DNA from: an uncultured Bacteroidales bacterium
GTDB taxonomy: Bacteria; Bacteroidota; Bacteroidia; Bacteroidales; Bacteroidaceae
DNA length: 41,890 nucleotides
Direction of reading: 5' to 3'
NCBI GenBank assembly: GCA_902787555.1
Contig: CADAGO010000029.1
Location: 1-41,890, forward strand
Part shown: in pieces, positions 17,007 to 27,089 of the stretch
Layout of the letters: each line of letters opens with the position of its first letter
Numbering within the stretch: position 1 is the stretch's first letter
Translations under genes and position numbers: made by a program
The notes under the pieces: model-generated
The model's database searches: none
What the model was told of the DNA's origin: nothing
Seen by the model: only the letters and a program-made list of their open reading frames with translations

Positions 17007-18383
17007 ATGAAATTTCAAATCGACGGAGTCAAACTACAGTTCAACAAGATTACTTTGCTTCTTTCCATCTCATTTGTCTTGCAGTCCGCTACAGTGTCTG
17101 CCAAGAAGCCTACAAAGGATCTTTTTCCCGACGGAACAGAGGTGTCTGCTTGGTTTCGTGATACCACACATGTCGATATTTTGCATTTAGGTCGTCAGTA
17201 TCGCATCACCGATTATGGAGTGATGATGGATGGTAATATCTACACGCAGCAACTGCAAGGGCTCATTGACCGTATGGCTGCTGACGGGGGTGGGGTGATG
17301 GTCATTCCTTCGGGTACATTTATGTCTGGAGCATTGTTTTTCCGTCAAGGCACACACCTCTATCTTGAGAAAGGTGCAGTGCTGAAAGGTTCTACCGATA
17401 TCAGCGATTTTCCAGTGATGACAACACGTATTGAGGGAGAGACTTGTAAGTACTTCCCCGCACTGGTCAATGCAGACGGGCTGGATGGGTTTACCATCTC
17501 AGGCGAAGGAACCATTGACGGGAACGGGTTGCCTTATTGGAAAGCTTTTTGGTTGCGACGTAGTTGGAATCCTCAGTGTACGAATAAGGACGAACAGCGC
17601 CCGCGATTGGTTTATATCTCTAATTGCAAGAATGTGCAGATCGAGAACGTCAGTCTGCAGAACTCGCCCTTCTGGACGACCCATTATTATAAGTCCGAGA
17701 ACGTCAAACTGCTCAATCTACATATTACCTCCCTCTATAAACCTGTACGTGCGCCTTCCACCGATGCTATCGACATCGATGCTTGTAAGAACATGCTGGT
17801 GAAGGGATGTTATATGTCAGTTGATGACGACGCAGTAGCTCTCAAGGGCGGTAAAGGCCCATGGGCAGACGATCCTAAAAAGATGCCGGAGAATGGTGGA
17901 AATGAAAACATCATTATCGAGGATTGTACTTTCGGATACTGTGCCAGCTGTGTCACTTGCGGCAGCGAGTCTATCTACGATCATAATATCGTTTTGCGGC
18001 GTATTAAGGTTGATGAGGCCACTAATCTGCTGTGGCTGAAGATGCGCCCTGATACACCCCAGCACTACGAATACATCACCGTTGAGGATATTACGGGTAA
18101 TGCGAAGAACTTCCTCTTGGTGCGCCCCTGGACACAGTTCTACGACCTCAAGGACCGTAAAGACACCCCGATGTCGTACAGCAACAATATCACGATGCGG
18201 CGTATCAATCTGGACTGCTCCACATTCTTCAATGTCACACCAAGAGAAGACCAGTACCATCTCCGTGACTTCCTCTTTGAGGATTGTACCATTCAGGCTG
18301 GTAATGCCGACTTCCATCCTGAGTACATCGAACACCTGATTGTCAAAAACGTCAAAGTAAATGGAACCCTATTAAATAATTAA
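17007..18383 (+). CDS. Glycoside hydrolase family 28 (polygalacturonase-like)
   Basis: A 458-residue secreted enzyme of the right-handed parallel beta-helix GH28 family, which hydrolyses galacturonic-acid linkages in pectin. A hydrophobic signal (KITLLLSISFVLQSATVSA) leads into RITDYGVMMDG. The active-site motifs are STDAIDID (first Asp), SVDDDAVALK (paired Asp) and WLKMRP (substrate-binding). The usual G-H-G motif between them is not evident; the place reads CASCVTCGSES, which is a notable departure. The start at 17007 is preferred over 16995 because the promoter would leave the earlier ATG almost leaderless. The esterase follows 42 bp downstream in the same direction. Confidence 0.85.
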   Translation: MKFQIDGVKLQFNKITLLLSISFVLQSATVSAKKPTKDLFPDGTEVSAWFRDTTHVDILHLGRQYRITDYGVMMDGNIYTQQLQGLIDRMAADGGGVMVIPSGTFMSGALFFRQGTHLYLEKGAVLKGSTDISDFPVMTTRIEGETCKYFPALVNADGLDGFTISGEGTIDGNGLPYWKAFWLRRSWNPQCTNKDEQRPRLVYISNCKNVQIENVSLQNSPFWTTHYYKSENVKLLNLHITSLYKPVRAPSTDAIDIDACKNMLVKGCYMSVDDDAVALKGGKGPWADDPKKMPENGGNENIIIEDCTFGYCASCVTCGSESIYDHNIVLRRIKVDEATNLLWLKMRPDTPQHYEYITVEDITGNAKNFLLVRPWTQFYDLKDRKDTPMSYSNNITMRRINLDCSTFFNVTPREDQYHLRDFLFEDCTIQAGNADFHPEYIEHLIVKNVKVNGTLLNN

Positions 18384-18425
18384 ACATTATTACCTTTTTA
18401 CAAACAACATTAAAAAAACAACTTT

Positions 18426-19805
18426 ATGAAAACTTTCAAGTTTATGCTCATCGCAGCATTGCTCATGATAGGCGGAGCCTTCGCATGGGCAGCAAAGGTC
18501 GATAAGGCCATCAGCATCAAAGTAGGTACAAAGACCCGTAAGTATCGTCTGTATGTGCCTAACAACGTAAAAGAAAACACCGCACTCGTATTCTGTCTGC
18601 ATGGCACAGGTGGCTCATCCGACAACAAGCAGCCGTCGTTCGATGCTATCGCTAACACAGAAGGTATCATCGTGGTCTATGGTCATGGAGAGAATGTCCG
18701 CTTCCCATTCTTCGGCAATATGGAGTTGCCTGGATGGAATTCTACGGGTGAATGGAGCAACGATTGTGACTATCTCCTTGCTGTTATCGAAGATGTAGCT
18801 AAAACCTACACGATTGACCGTAAGCGCATCTATTGCTGCGGATTCTCCAATGGTGGTATGATGACCTATACTGTAGCAAACCTTCTTGCTGACAAGTTCG
18901 CTGCGTTCGCCTCCATCAGTGGATACCCCATCAATGAGTTCCACCTCCACCATACAGGCTGCCGTCCCGTTCCTTTCCTTCATATTCATGGAAAGAGCGA
19001 CGATTTCGTGAAGTATTCACTTGTGCCGAATATCATCTATAATATGGTTGCACGCAATGGTGCCAATCCTACGCCTGTCGTAACTACCAAGTCTGGAAAA
19101 TATAAAAAGAGTGTGTTCGAGGCCACTGAGGGAGGATTCCCGGTCGTCTATTATGAAATCGACGGTATGGGACATAACCCAGATACCAACAACACGGAAG
19201 ACGGCAACTCCGCAAAGACGATGTGGAACTTCATGAAGCAATACACCCTCGACTCTCCTTGCGACACCACCCTCAAATGGCGTCCCAACCTCGAACAGGA
19301 AGGTTGGGAGCCGAAGAAACATGGATGGACGCTTAATAGCGGTCTTACCATCTGTTCTTTTGCCAAAGAGCAGGATACGGGCTCTAATGGTAATGCTAAT
19401 TCCTACCCATCGCTCCAATTCATCAAGGGCAACTATCGACTCACCTTCAATGCAATCGGCGAAGAGGGTAAGACTGTCAACGTACAGCTCAAGCGACTCT
19501 CAGGAAAGAAAGATGTGGTGTTTAAGGAAACTGTAGAAGTGGGCAACAATCGTGCCATCGAGTTCGAAATCCCGGATAAGTGGTGTGAGTTCAGTCTAAG
19601 TTTCACCAAGACAGCTTCAGCTGACGATATCAAGATCGAAGCAATCGAAATCCACTCCTACGATCCCAATGCAGTAGGAATTGAGAATCTCACCCCAACC
19701 CTCTCCCGAGGCGAGGGAGCAATATACAACCTTCGAGGCCAGCGCATCAATGCGATGCATAAGGGTATCAATATCCTTAATGGTCGCAAAGTACTTGTGA
19801 AATAA
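18426..19805 (+). CDS. Secreted PHB-depolymerase/feruloyl-esterase-like hydrolase
   Basis: A 459-residue alpha/beta hydrolase of the LpqC/PHB-depolymerase family (CE1-like). In polysaccharide-degrading neighbourhoods these usually remove ferulate or acetate esters from plant cell wall glycans. It has a signal peptide (MLIAALLMIGGAFAWA), oxyanion region FCLHGTGGSS, nucleophile elbow GFSNGGMM, acid HGKSDDF and the catalytic His in DGMGHNPD. After residue 280 comes a beta-sandwich-like extra domain, then a short tail IYNLRGQR...GINILNGRKVLVK shared in style with the protein at 23300. The tail is preceded by LTPTLSRGEGA, encoded by a palindromic repeat (19690-19720). Ester type is inferred. Confidence 0.8.
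   Translation: MKTFKFMLIAALLMIGGAFAWAAKVDKAISIKVGTKTRKYRLYVPNNVKENTALVFCLHGTGGSSDNKQPSFDAIANTEGIIVVYGHGENVRFPFFGNMELPGWNSTGEWSNDCDYLLAVIEDVAKTYTIDRKRIYCCGFSNGGMMTYTVANLLADKFAAFASISGYPINEFHLHHTGCRPVPFLHIHGKSDDFVKYSLVPNIIYNMVARNGANPTPVVTTKSGKYKKSVFEATEGGFPVVYYEIDGMGHNPDTNNTEDGNSAKTMWNFMKQYTLDSPCDTTLKWRPNLEQEGWEPKKHGWTLNSGLTICSFAKEQDTGSNGNANSYPSLQFIKGNYRLTFNAIGEEGKTVNVQLKRLSGKKDVVFKETVEVGNNRAIEFEIPDKWCEFSLSFTKTASADDIKIEAIEIHSYDPNAVGIENLTPTLSRGEGAIYNLRGQRINAMHKGINILNGRKVLVK
19690..19720. repeat. Palindromic repeat near the 3' end of the esterase gene
   Basis: The stretch contains CCCTCTCCCGAGGCGAGGGA, read in frame as LTPTLSRGEGA, just before the conserved C-terminal tail. It is another variant of the GC-rich palindromes in recG and mtaB. 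Confidence 0.65.
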
Positions 19806-19891
19806 AAGGTCAAAGGTCAAAAGTCAGATTTACATTCTACATTTACCATTTACCATCAGACCTTAGACCGATTCCCAGAACAGTAAACGAC

Positions 19892-20704
19892 TTAGTCCCT
19901 ATCTCTTAGTACGGGAAATTTCTCACGGAATCGCTGCAGTTCGTTCATGTCAAGTTCGGCTGCAGCGGTTTCTGCTTTTCCTGGGGTACACTGAGCGATG
20001 ATGTGTCCGTAAGCATCATGAATTACGGAGTCACCTACGTATTCCCCCTGCTTGTCGTGAGCCTGTCGAATGGGTCGAACCGACTTGTCATTCCCAACAA
20101 TATTCACGCCTATCACAAAGCACTGGTTCTCCAACGCACGTGCTTTGAGTAGTGTCTGCCATACCTCTCGCCGTTTCTGAGGCCAGTTGGCTACGTAGAT
20201 GATAGCATCATAGTCATCTCTATTGCGACTGAACACGGGGAAGCGCAAGTCGTAGCATACCTGTAATAGGAAACGCACACCTCGCCACTCTACAACCACT
20301 CGCCGTTCACCTGCTGCATACGTCTCCTGCTCACCCGCATAGCTGAACAGATGCCGCTTGTCGTAATACTCATAACTGCCATCAGGACGAACAAAATATA
20401 GACGGTTTCTTAAAAGTTGTTCGCTTCTTGAATGTGGTAAGTCCGTCCCTTGAGGGAAGGATTTAGGAAAGGCCGCTACACTTCCTGCAATCGCAGCGTT
20501 CCGACTTCGTGCCTGCTCCTGCATCCAATTCAGGATTCGCAGTCCATGTTCCTCAGCCCCCTCAGTCATGAATCCAGTTGCAAACATTTCTGGCAGCACA
20601 TATAGGTCTGCCCCTGTCTGTCCGTCCATCAAAGCCGTGATATGCTGGAGCGTCCACTCCACATCCTGCTCTCGAATCTCATGTTGTACAATCGCTACCT
20701 TCAT
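19892..20704 (-). CDS. Carbon-nitrogen hydrolase (omega-amidase/YafV type), with two inserted stretches
   Basis: A 270-residue nitrilase-superfamily amidase, cytosolic. The catalytic triad is visible: Glu in VLPEMFATG, Lys in YYDKRHLF, and Cys in LLQVCYDLRFP. The best relatives are omega-amidases of the YafV/Nit2 type, which hydrolyse 2-oxoglutaramate, but substrate cannot be fixed. Two stretches look inserted relative to the family: SFPQGTDLPHSRSEQLL before RNRLYFVRPDG (20412-20462) and SVRPIRQAHDKQGE before YVGDSV (20043-20090). The second contains TGAGCCTGTCGAA, shared with the intergenic repeat at 32291-32329. It follows GH115 by 36 bp and may ride on that transcript. Confidence 0.83.
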   Translation of the reverse strand: MKVAIVQHEIREQDVEWTLQHITALMDGQTGADLYVLPEMFATGFMTEGAEEHGLRILNWMQEQARSRNAAIAGSVAAFPKSFPQGTDLPHSRSEQLLRNRLYFVRPDGSYEYYDKRHLFSYAGEQETYAAGERRVVVEWRGVRFLLQVCYDLRFPVFSRNRDDYDAIIYVANWPQKRREVWQTLLKARALENQCFVIGVNIVGNDKSVRPIRQAHDKQGEYVGDSVIHDAYGHIIAQCTPGKAETAAAELDMNELQRFREKFPVLRDRD

Positions 20705-20740
20705 CTTATGATTCGTTATCGACTTATTGTAGAATCCTAT

Positions 20741-23266
20741 CTAATCTTCCCAAGGGTATCCTGCGCCGAGATAGCTGTAGCGGTTATTGTCAGGATTAAC
20801 AACCAGTTGTTCTACAACAATTTCAGGGTCTATCATGATAATCTTCAGCTTGTGGGTACCTGGAGTCACATCACTGAAATCGATCTCCAGCCATCGGATG
20901 TTGTCGAACACCTCAGAGCGTCGTTGCTGCATCCTCCCGTTTACAACTCCGCTCAACGACAGACGGCTACGTGGAGGCAGGGGCTTCAACACTTTCGATA
21001 CCGCTAGGTTCTGTGGTGTGTATTCCGAGAAGGTGTCAACCATTCCACGACGCGCATCGATGGTCTGCATCGGTTGGTCATCGAGCTGTACGCCAATCCG
21101 CAAACCACGAGCAGGCACCACATCCATCGTAGGCAAGATGCCAATTGCAATCTTTCCTTCTTCCGTCAACACAACTTTATATTCCAATGCTGGACCTTTT
21201 CCACTCTCGTCGGATGGGCGCATCACGTTTTGAATACCCATACAGCCCTTTCCACGTCCCAGGCCGGGCAGGAATATCCATCCTTCGTCTTTATGGGAGA
21301 ATTGATAGGCAGGGATGGAATATTCCTTTGTGTCTTTCGATGCAGAAAGGTCATAGTTCACTCTGAATCCGAGTGTCAGTGGGTTTCGGTTACGATTAGG
21401 GATCGACCACTGAGTATAGCCAATATGATTGTCTGACATCATGCCATCCCACTTCCCACCTGCTATTCCTTTATGATAGTGTTCGGTAAGCTGACGGTCT
21501 TTCTCCATGAGCAATTCGATGGTAAGACTGTCGCCCATGGTGGCGGCATTATAGATTTCTGCAAGGTTGGCGCTCGCCACAGCGGGGTAGTATACTAATT
21601 GATAGAAGGCATCCTGAGCCTCTGCAGGAATGCGCTCTTTCAAGGCTTCACAGCGTAGTACAAGCTGCTTCCACTGTGAGCCGATATGGAGCATTTCCTC
21701 GTGGTTGAAGATGCCGGGATATTGTACCTCAGGCTTGCGCATCAGGTTCAGTTTCGAATACTTTGCAATAATGTCGGCACACTCGTTTGCATCCGCTTTC
21801 GTGAGACAGGGCAATGTCCGTTGTGTCCATCGCTGAAGCCACGCCTGCTCATCGCCTGGACGAAAATTTGGGGCAGTCCAGGCGTAGTCCATGATGAACG
21901 AGATGGGCATCTCCTTGGGCTTCAAGTCGCCCACATTGATAATCCAGATACGGTCGATACCGCTCTGATAAGCTAGGTGTAACTGTTCACGTAGTTTGGA
22001 CGCTGTGGTGGTGTTTACCCAGCGGTCATTCCACGGACCGCCGTTCATGTCTATATGGTAATACAGACCCAGCCCTCCCTTGCGTTTGCGCTCAGCTTCT
22101 GTGCCCTTACGACGGATATAGCCCCAGTTGTTGTCGCAGAGCAACAGCGTTACATCATCGGGCACAGAGAAGCCCGCATCATAGTAGCGTTGCACCTCAG
22201 TGAAGATAGCCCATAGCTGAGGAACGGCATCTGGTCGTCCATAGATATCCTTGATAATCTGTCGCTGGTCGTCAATCACGTTGCGCAGTGTTTGCATATT
22301 CTCTGCATCATCACCTTTACCCATCGCCACGTCACCGTCGCCGCGCATACCGATAGTTACGATATTGTCGTAATCCTTATTGCGTTCCATCCCTTCGCGG
22401 AAGAACTTGCTGACACGTTCCTTGTTCGTGACGTAGTCCCACGGTCCAATCTCGTTCTTGCGTCTTACATATTCCTGATGTGCCCGCATCATCGGCTCAT
22501 GGTGCGATGTTCCCATCACGATACCCATCTCGTCAGCCAGACGAGGACTTTCGGGGTCGTCTTCATTGAATGCCGAGTCCCACATGGCGGGCCAGAAATA
22601 GTTGGCTTTCAGACGCAGCAGCAGTTCGAATATCTTCTCATAGGCTTTTGAGTTTACTCCTCCAAAGTGCTTTTGACACCATGTGCCAAACGAGGGCCAC
22701 TCGTCGTTGATAAAGATACCACGATATTTCACAAAGGGAAAAGCCATCTCAGAATCATTCACATAATAATTATACCACAATTCATCTTTGTGGACGATAG
22801 GCGCATCTGCCATCCAGTACCAAGGTGATACGCCAATATATTCAGAAAGGGTGTAGATGCCGTAGATCGTACCGCGCTTATCGCTACCTGCGATAATCAT
22901 GTTATCGTCAACGACGGTGATAACGTATGCTTCCCACCGATCCTTTATCTGCTTCACATTAAGTTTTTTCTTCTTAATCAGCTTATCGATGATTTGGCTT
23001 TTACCAATTGTCCCGACAATAATGGAAGGTTGGTGTAGGGGAACAGACGTGTCGAACTTGACAGGAGATGCCACACCCGTAACTTTCCTTACATCATCGC
23101 TGAGGTTATTTGCTGCATGAAGCACACCCTTCCAGTCGTTCTCGTCTATGACGATGGGGGTAGCCTTACCATCCTTAACAATATCGAATCGCTTTGGATT
23201 TATTACTGTTGCCGAGGCAACTATCGATGTCCACAGGAACAATACTGTTACTACTATTCTTGCCAT
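20741..23266 (-). CDS. Glycoside hydrolase family 115 (xylan alpha-1,2-glucuronidase type)
   Basis: An 841-residue secreted enzyme. GH115 removes 4-O-methyl-glucuronic acid or glucuronic acid from long xylan and related polymers. It has a signal peptide (MARIVVTVLFLWTSIVASA), then the family's N-terminal domain (GTIYGIYTLSEYIGVSPWYW) and the barrel segments FPFVKYRGIFINDEWP, LLRLKANYFWPAMWDSAF, GTSHHEPMM and GMRGDGD. C-terminal beta domains fill the rest (WIFLPGLGRGKG). Length is normal for Bacteroidetes GH115. The neighbours upstream (a large secreted protein) and across the locus (GH28, esterase) suggest attack on glucuronic/galacturonic-acid-rich plant glycans. No SusC/SusD pair is in the window. 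Confidence 0.93.
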   Translation of the reverse strand: MARIVVTVLFLWTSIVASATVINPKRFDIVKDGKATPIVIDENDWKGVLHAANNLSDDVRKVTGVASPVKFDTSVPLHQPSIIVGTIGKSQIIDKLIKKKKLNVKQIKDRWEAYVITVVDDNMIIAGSDKRGTIYGIYTLSEYIGVSPWYWMADAPIVHKDELWYNYYVNDSEMAFPFVKYRGIFINDEWPSFGTWCQKHFGGVNSKAYEKIFELLLRLKANYFWPAMWDSAFNEDDPESPRLADEMGIVMGTSHHEPMMRAHQEYVRRKNEIGPWDYVTNKERVSKFFREGMERNKDYDNIVTIGMRGDGDVAMGKGDDAENMQTLRNVIDDQRQIIKDIYGRPDAVPQLWAIFTEVQRYYDAGFSVPDDVTLLLCDNNWGYIRRKGTEAERKRKGGLGLYYHIDMNGGPWNDRWVNTTTASKLREQLHLAYQSGIDRIWIINVGDLKPKEMPISFIMDYAWTAPNFRPGDEQAWLQRWTQRTLPCLTKADANECADIIAKYSKLNLMRKPEVQYPGIFNHEEMLHIGSQWKQLVLRCEALKERIPAEAQDAFYQLVYYPAVASANLAEIYNAATMGDSLTIELLMEKDRQLTEHYHKGIAGGKWDGMMSDNHIGYTQWSIPNRNRNPLTLGFRVNYDLSASKDTKEYSIPAYQFSHKDEGWIFLPGLGRGKGCMGIQNVMRPSDESGKGPALEYKVVLTEEGKIAIGILPTMDVVPARGLRIGVQLDDQPMQTIDARRGMVDTFSEYTPQNLAVSKVLKPLPPRSRLSLSGVVNGRMQQRRSEVFDNIRWLEIDFSDVTPGTHKLKIIMIDPEIVVEQLVVNPDNNRYSYLGAGYPWED

Positions 23267-23299
23267 TTCTTTCAGTGTTAACTTTTATCCCTTAACCCT

Positions 23300-26200
23300 T
23301 TACCTTACAAAGACCTTCTTTCCACCGATGATATTCAATCCCTTCTGCGGAACAGCCATCTTCTGTCCTGCAAGGTTATAAATGGCATCTTTTTTAGTCT
23401 TATCAACAATCACATTTTCCTTGATGCCGCTTGCGATTCCATTTTCTTCGCCCAGGATGAGCCATCGCTGCTTGGTTTCCGTCTGGTCGTTGTAGAAGCT
23501 TGTGCCGCTTACTGCTCCGTTCGTGCTTCCTGTCATCGCTGTTGCAGAGGCTCCGTTGGCTTTCAGCATCCAATAGCCGCGCAGCTTATAGCTCTTTCCG
23601 CCGTTCTTCCATGTAGTCTGGTTGCGGCTCGGCATCAGTTGCAGTTTCTCATTGGCTGTTGGGGTCTCGCGCTTCGTAGTGGTGAACTTACTGCCGTTGT
23701 ATGTGATATACGCACCTGTGCCTACGTTGCGGAATGAATAGTATTGGGTCTTGGGGTCGAACGTGATGGTCCATGCAAAACTTTCATCGCTTCCGAGGCT
23801 TTCAGTAGCCACTTCCGTCCATTTCAGTCCTGTGCTTGTGGCCTGCAGGTATGCCTTCTGGAATCCGAATGCTTCGTCTTCGTTCTGGATGTAATACCAT
23901 TGGTCGTCAGCGTAATCGTAGGTATAAGCAGGTGTGGCGAAGCAGTTGCCTGTAGGCTGTACACCATCCTCGTGCAGACCTTCGATGATAAGTGCGTTTC
24001 CATAGTACAACAGGTCTGTACCACTATCTTCCTGTGCTCCGTTGATGCCGTATGGCCACATGTGCTGCGAGTCGCCATGCAGCTTGGATGAGTTGTTGTT
24101 GTCCCAGAACTGGAGCACCTCATTAGCTCTCACACCAGTCCACACACCGTCTATCAGCATGCTCCACCAGCCTCCGATGGTACCTACACCCACACCGTGA
24201 GCAGCCTCGTGCATGATGGTACCGGTACGCTGATAGGCAGAGTTAGGTCCTACTCGCATGCTGCCGCCGTAGCTGCAGTCGGCTGTTGGGGTACCTGCTC
24301 CATACGACACGCTGAGGTTCACACCCTGAATGTTCATCAGGTCGTTCCATATCCTTGTGCCGTTCTTCAGGGCATAGCTGATGCGGTCGTTCTCCTCCGT
24401 GCTTCCACCGTTATTATACCAATAGGTCATAGTTCCCTTCGGTATGGTGATAATCTTCAGTTCGTCGCCGTATACCACCTGGTATCCTTCGGTCATCACA
24501 TACGGACGTGCGTAGTAAACGGTTGCCGGTTTCAGGTTCTCCATCACGTAGATGAGGCCGTTGTTCGAAAGTGTACGGGTTGACTTCTCGTCAAAGAAGG
24601 TAGGGTTGTGCTCCGTGCTGTAGCAGAAACCTGCCTGTTTCAGTTTTGCACCATTCAGTTTATATGTGAATCGTCCGAATGCCATCGTAGCACCGCGAGC
24701 GTGGCGCTTGTCGGTCGTGATGGTCGGAACGGCTCCAGTAGGCGATTGCATCATAAACAGCATCTTGGCATCGTCCAGACGGTCGATTGCTGCATACAAG
24801 TCTTCGTTTTTGTTCGTTTCACTTTTGTAGGTCGCACGTGCTGCTTCGATGGCGGTGCTGTAATCGTCCGAACCAGGTGCGCTTCCGTCGCCCAGCGTTG
24901 TTACGGCCTCGTTGATAGCAGCCCCTAATGCTGCGTAAGCCTCGACCGACAGTCGTGCTTCTTCTGTGATAAGACGAAGTTGGGTAGACACGTTGGTGAT
25001 CTCACTGATGCGTTTGAATTCTTTTACCTCCCATGCTGCATCAAGGTAAATCGCCAGCGCATTCTTTATACTACAGTGCATTTTCAAGTTGAGGTATTGC
25101 CCACCATTATCCATATAGCGTTGCAGAGCATTGTATAAGTCCTCATCCGTACTGCCGATATAATACAAACGGAAGTTGTCGCATGCCAGCCAGTTGCCTG
25201 TAGCCCCTTCGGCAACGAATCCTATCTCCACATCGTTTTCGATGTTGGTGAATGTCAGCGTATATTGCTTGCGGGTAGTCACCTTCTGGCTGTCGATATT
25301 CGCCACAATCCATGCACCATTCTGTGCTCTCGACGGAGTATCTTCCTGAATGTTCTGGGCAGCTGCTTTCAGTTGATACTTACCCACAGGCAGGTCCTTC
25401 AGTGTCTGAACCACACTTCCGTCGCCCACCTTGCTGCCTTTGCTCACCCAACGTTCCACGTATGTGCTGCCAGCCTTCAACGAGAAGGAACTGTTGCCCT
25501 GAGCAACTATTCCATTCACCGTCCAGCCTTCTGTGCCGTCCTCGAAACTCGGGTTGGTTATTCTTGAGGTGCAGTCAATCGGATTCGTCTCTGATGCATT
25601 GGCTTGACGATACGAACCGATTTGGTTACTTAGGAGTGAAATGGCCAAATTGAGCATATAAGCATTCGTCGATGGATCGTCATACGTTTCTTGTGCTTCC
25701 TCTGTCATGGATTTCAATTCTGCAGCTCCAACACCCGAACCGTCACCATAAAGTTCTGTCGCCGTAGCAATCAACTCGTGGAGCAATTCTTTAAGTTGTT
25801 CGATGCCTGTTCCCTTGTAGATGAGGCGCACACCCTGCCAGTTCAGCCATTGTGATGTCGACTTCATCTCCATCTTAATCGTCATCGAAGCATATTGGCC
25901 ACTCAATGCATTCTTACCTGGCACGAATACATCTTTAGCCCAGGCAACAGCGTCGCCGTGAGCCAAAGCCTGTCCGCACGACTTCATACCGTCGGGCTGG
26001 TAGTACTTCGGTCCCTGCTTCCAGTTGTTCTCCGATGCGTTAGTCACGCCGAAATTGATGTCGCTCATCAGCGGTACCGTCGTCTTCACCTCGTTCGAAG
26101 CGGTGACAACAAACGTAGGTGCTGCATCCGAACCGTCCTGACGATAAAGCGCTTGGATGCCTACGTCGTAAAGGCCCATCGGCATACCCGTCGTCTGCTC

Positions 26201-27070
26201 CAGCGTCAATGCAGCATGATAGCGTTCGAACTCTGCCCAGCTGAACGTACCACTCCCTTTGCCCCATCCGTCTGTCGAACCGTTGCCCACCATATCGGCA
26301 TTCTCGATAAGGAATGTCGCATCGATAGGACTGGTGATATCGGCATACACGTTTAGGAACAACTGCCGGGCAGCTACCCTCAATTCTCCAGGCGTAACGC
26401 CGGTTTTCGTATATGTCCTATAGGCACTACCTAGCGCATCTTTGTAAGACTCCGTCTTGCCTGCATCTGCCAGCACCTTATAGATATTAAACAGTTGGCG
26501 CTTTGCCTTATAAAGTGCATAGTCGCCATTCGTCACCGAAGTCTCCTTGATGAAAGCCCATCGAGTCATGCCCTGTCCATCTTTCAGTGTAAGCGGACCG
26601 CCATAGGTCCAAGCCACATCGAGCGGAGCCTCCAACGAGGTGTTCACCAACGTATATACATGGCTGCCTTCGGCTGTCTCCGTGTAGGTGAACTTCGCGT
26701 TTGTAGTGCGGTTTACCACCACATTGTTTGCAGTCGCATTCACACACGATATGTAGGACGAAGCGTTGTTCGCCAAGCGGAATCTAACCGTTCCGTCAGT
26801 GCTTACCGATGCCGTACAGCGGTGAGGTGTTGATTCCTTCGTGTCGCCGTTTGTCAGTCGGGTGGCACATGCCTGCACGTTACTTGTCATACCATTCACT
26901 ACGAAAGCATCTGCCTCTACGTTCAGCAGATAGCCCACCGTCACCGATTTCAGCGTACTGAGATCCTCGGCTGGAACAGCAGGAACTTCCCATACTTGAG
27001 CCCACATCATTGTGAAGGCCGACAGCAGCAATCCTGCTGCACTCATGATTATACGTTTTGTTGTCTTCAT
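23300..27070 (-). CDS. Large secreted multidomain protein with an HExxH metallopeptidase-like motif
   Basis: 1256 residues with a signal peptide (MSAAGLLLSAFTMMWA). In order I see an N-terminal beta-rich part (about 25-190); a sandwich module (about 250-420) holding FERYHAALTLEQTTGMPMG; an alpha-helical FIVAR-like stretch (LKELLHELIATATELYGDG); a carbohydrate-binding-like module (ITNPSFEDGTEGWTVNG); another helical stretch; a fibronectin-III-like part (GFCYSTEHNPTF to ARPYV); and from about residue 900 a domain with TIMHEAAHGVGVGT, a zinc-protease-like HExxHxxG. A trefoil-like region and a conserved tail (IYNLAGQ...GLNIIGGKKVFVR) end it. I do not recognise the whole. It could be a glycan-binding protein or a secreted peptidase. 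It heads a unit with GH115 33 bp downstream. Confidence 0.6.
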   Translation of the reverse strand: MKTTKRIIMSAAGLLLSAFTMMWAQVWEVPAVPAEDLSTLKSVTVGYLLNVEADAFVVNGMTSNVQACATRLTNGDTKESTPHRCTASVSTDGTVRFRLANNASSYISCVNATANNVVVNRTTNAKFTYTETAEGSHVYTLVNTSLEAPLDVAWTYGGPLTLKDGQGMTRWAFIKETSVTNGDYALYKAKRQLFNIYKVLADAGKTESYKDALGSAYRTYTKTGVTPGELRVAARQLFLNVYADITSPIDATFLIENADMVGNGSTDGWGKGSGTFSWAEFERYHAALTLEQTTGMPMGLYDVGIQALYRQDGSDAAPTFVVTASNEVKTTVPLMSDINFGVTNASENNWKQGPKYYQPDGMKSCGQALAHGDAVAWAKDVFVPGKNALSGQYASMTIKMEMKSTSQWLNWQGVRLIYKGTGIEQLKELLHELIATATELYGDGSGVGAAELKSMTEEAQETYDDPSTNAYMLNLAISLLSNQIGSYRQANASETNPIDCTSRITNPSFEDGTEGWTVNGIVAQGNSSFSLKAGSTYVERWVSKGSKVGDGSVVQTLKDLPVGKYQLKAAAQNIQEDTPSRAQNGAWIVANIDSQKVTTRKQYTLTFTNIENDVEIGFVAEGATGNWLACDNFRLYYIGSTDEDLYNALQRYMDNGGQYLNLKMHCSIKNALAIYLDAAWEVKEFKRISEITNVSTQLRLITEEARLSVEAYAALGAAINEAVTTLGDGSAPGSDDYSTAIEAARATYKSETNKNEDLYAAIDRLDDAKMLFMMQSPTGAVPTITTDKRHARGATMAFGRFTYKLNGAKLKQAGFCYSTEHNPTFFDEKSTRTLSNNGLIYVMENLKPATVYYARPYVMTEGYQVVYGDELKIITIPKGTMTYWYNNGGSTEENDRISYALKNGTRIWNDLMNIQGVNLSVSYGAGTPTADCSYGGSMRVGPNSAYQRTGTIMHEAAHGVGVGTIGGWWSMLIDGVWTGVRANEVLQFWDNNNSSKLHGDSQHMWPYGINGAQEDSGTDLLYYGNALIIEGLHEDGVQPTGNCFATPAYTYDYADDQWYYIQNEDEAFGFQKAYLQATSTGLKWTEVATESLGSDESFAWTITFDPKTQYYSFRNVGTGAYITYNGSKFTTTKRETPTANEKLQLMPSRNQTTWKNGGKSYKLRGYWMLKANGASATAMTGSTNGAVSGTSFYNDQTETKQRWLILGEENGIASGIKENVIVDKTKKDAIYNLAGQKMAVPQKGLNIIGGKKVFVR

Positions 27071-27089
27071 ATATTTCCAATTTTCTAAC

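Noticed and set aside
23744-26833. Several plus-strand ORFs of 96-153 codons opposite the 1256-residue gene
   Set aside because: They are shadows of the minus-strand coding sequence with no signal, motif or spacing of their own.
17007-27070. Complete polysaccharide utilisation locus
   Set aside because: No SusC/SusD pair or hybrid two-component/ECF regulator is present; only degradative enzymes and an unknown secreted protein.
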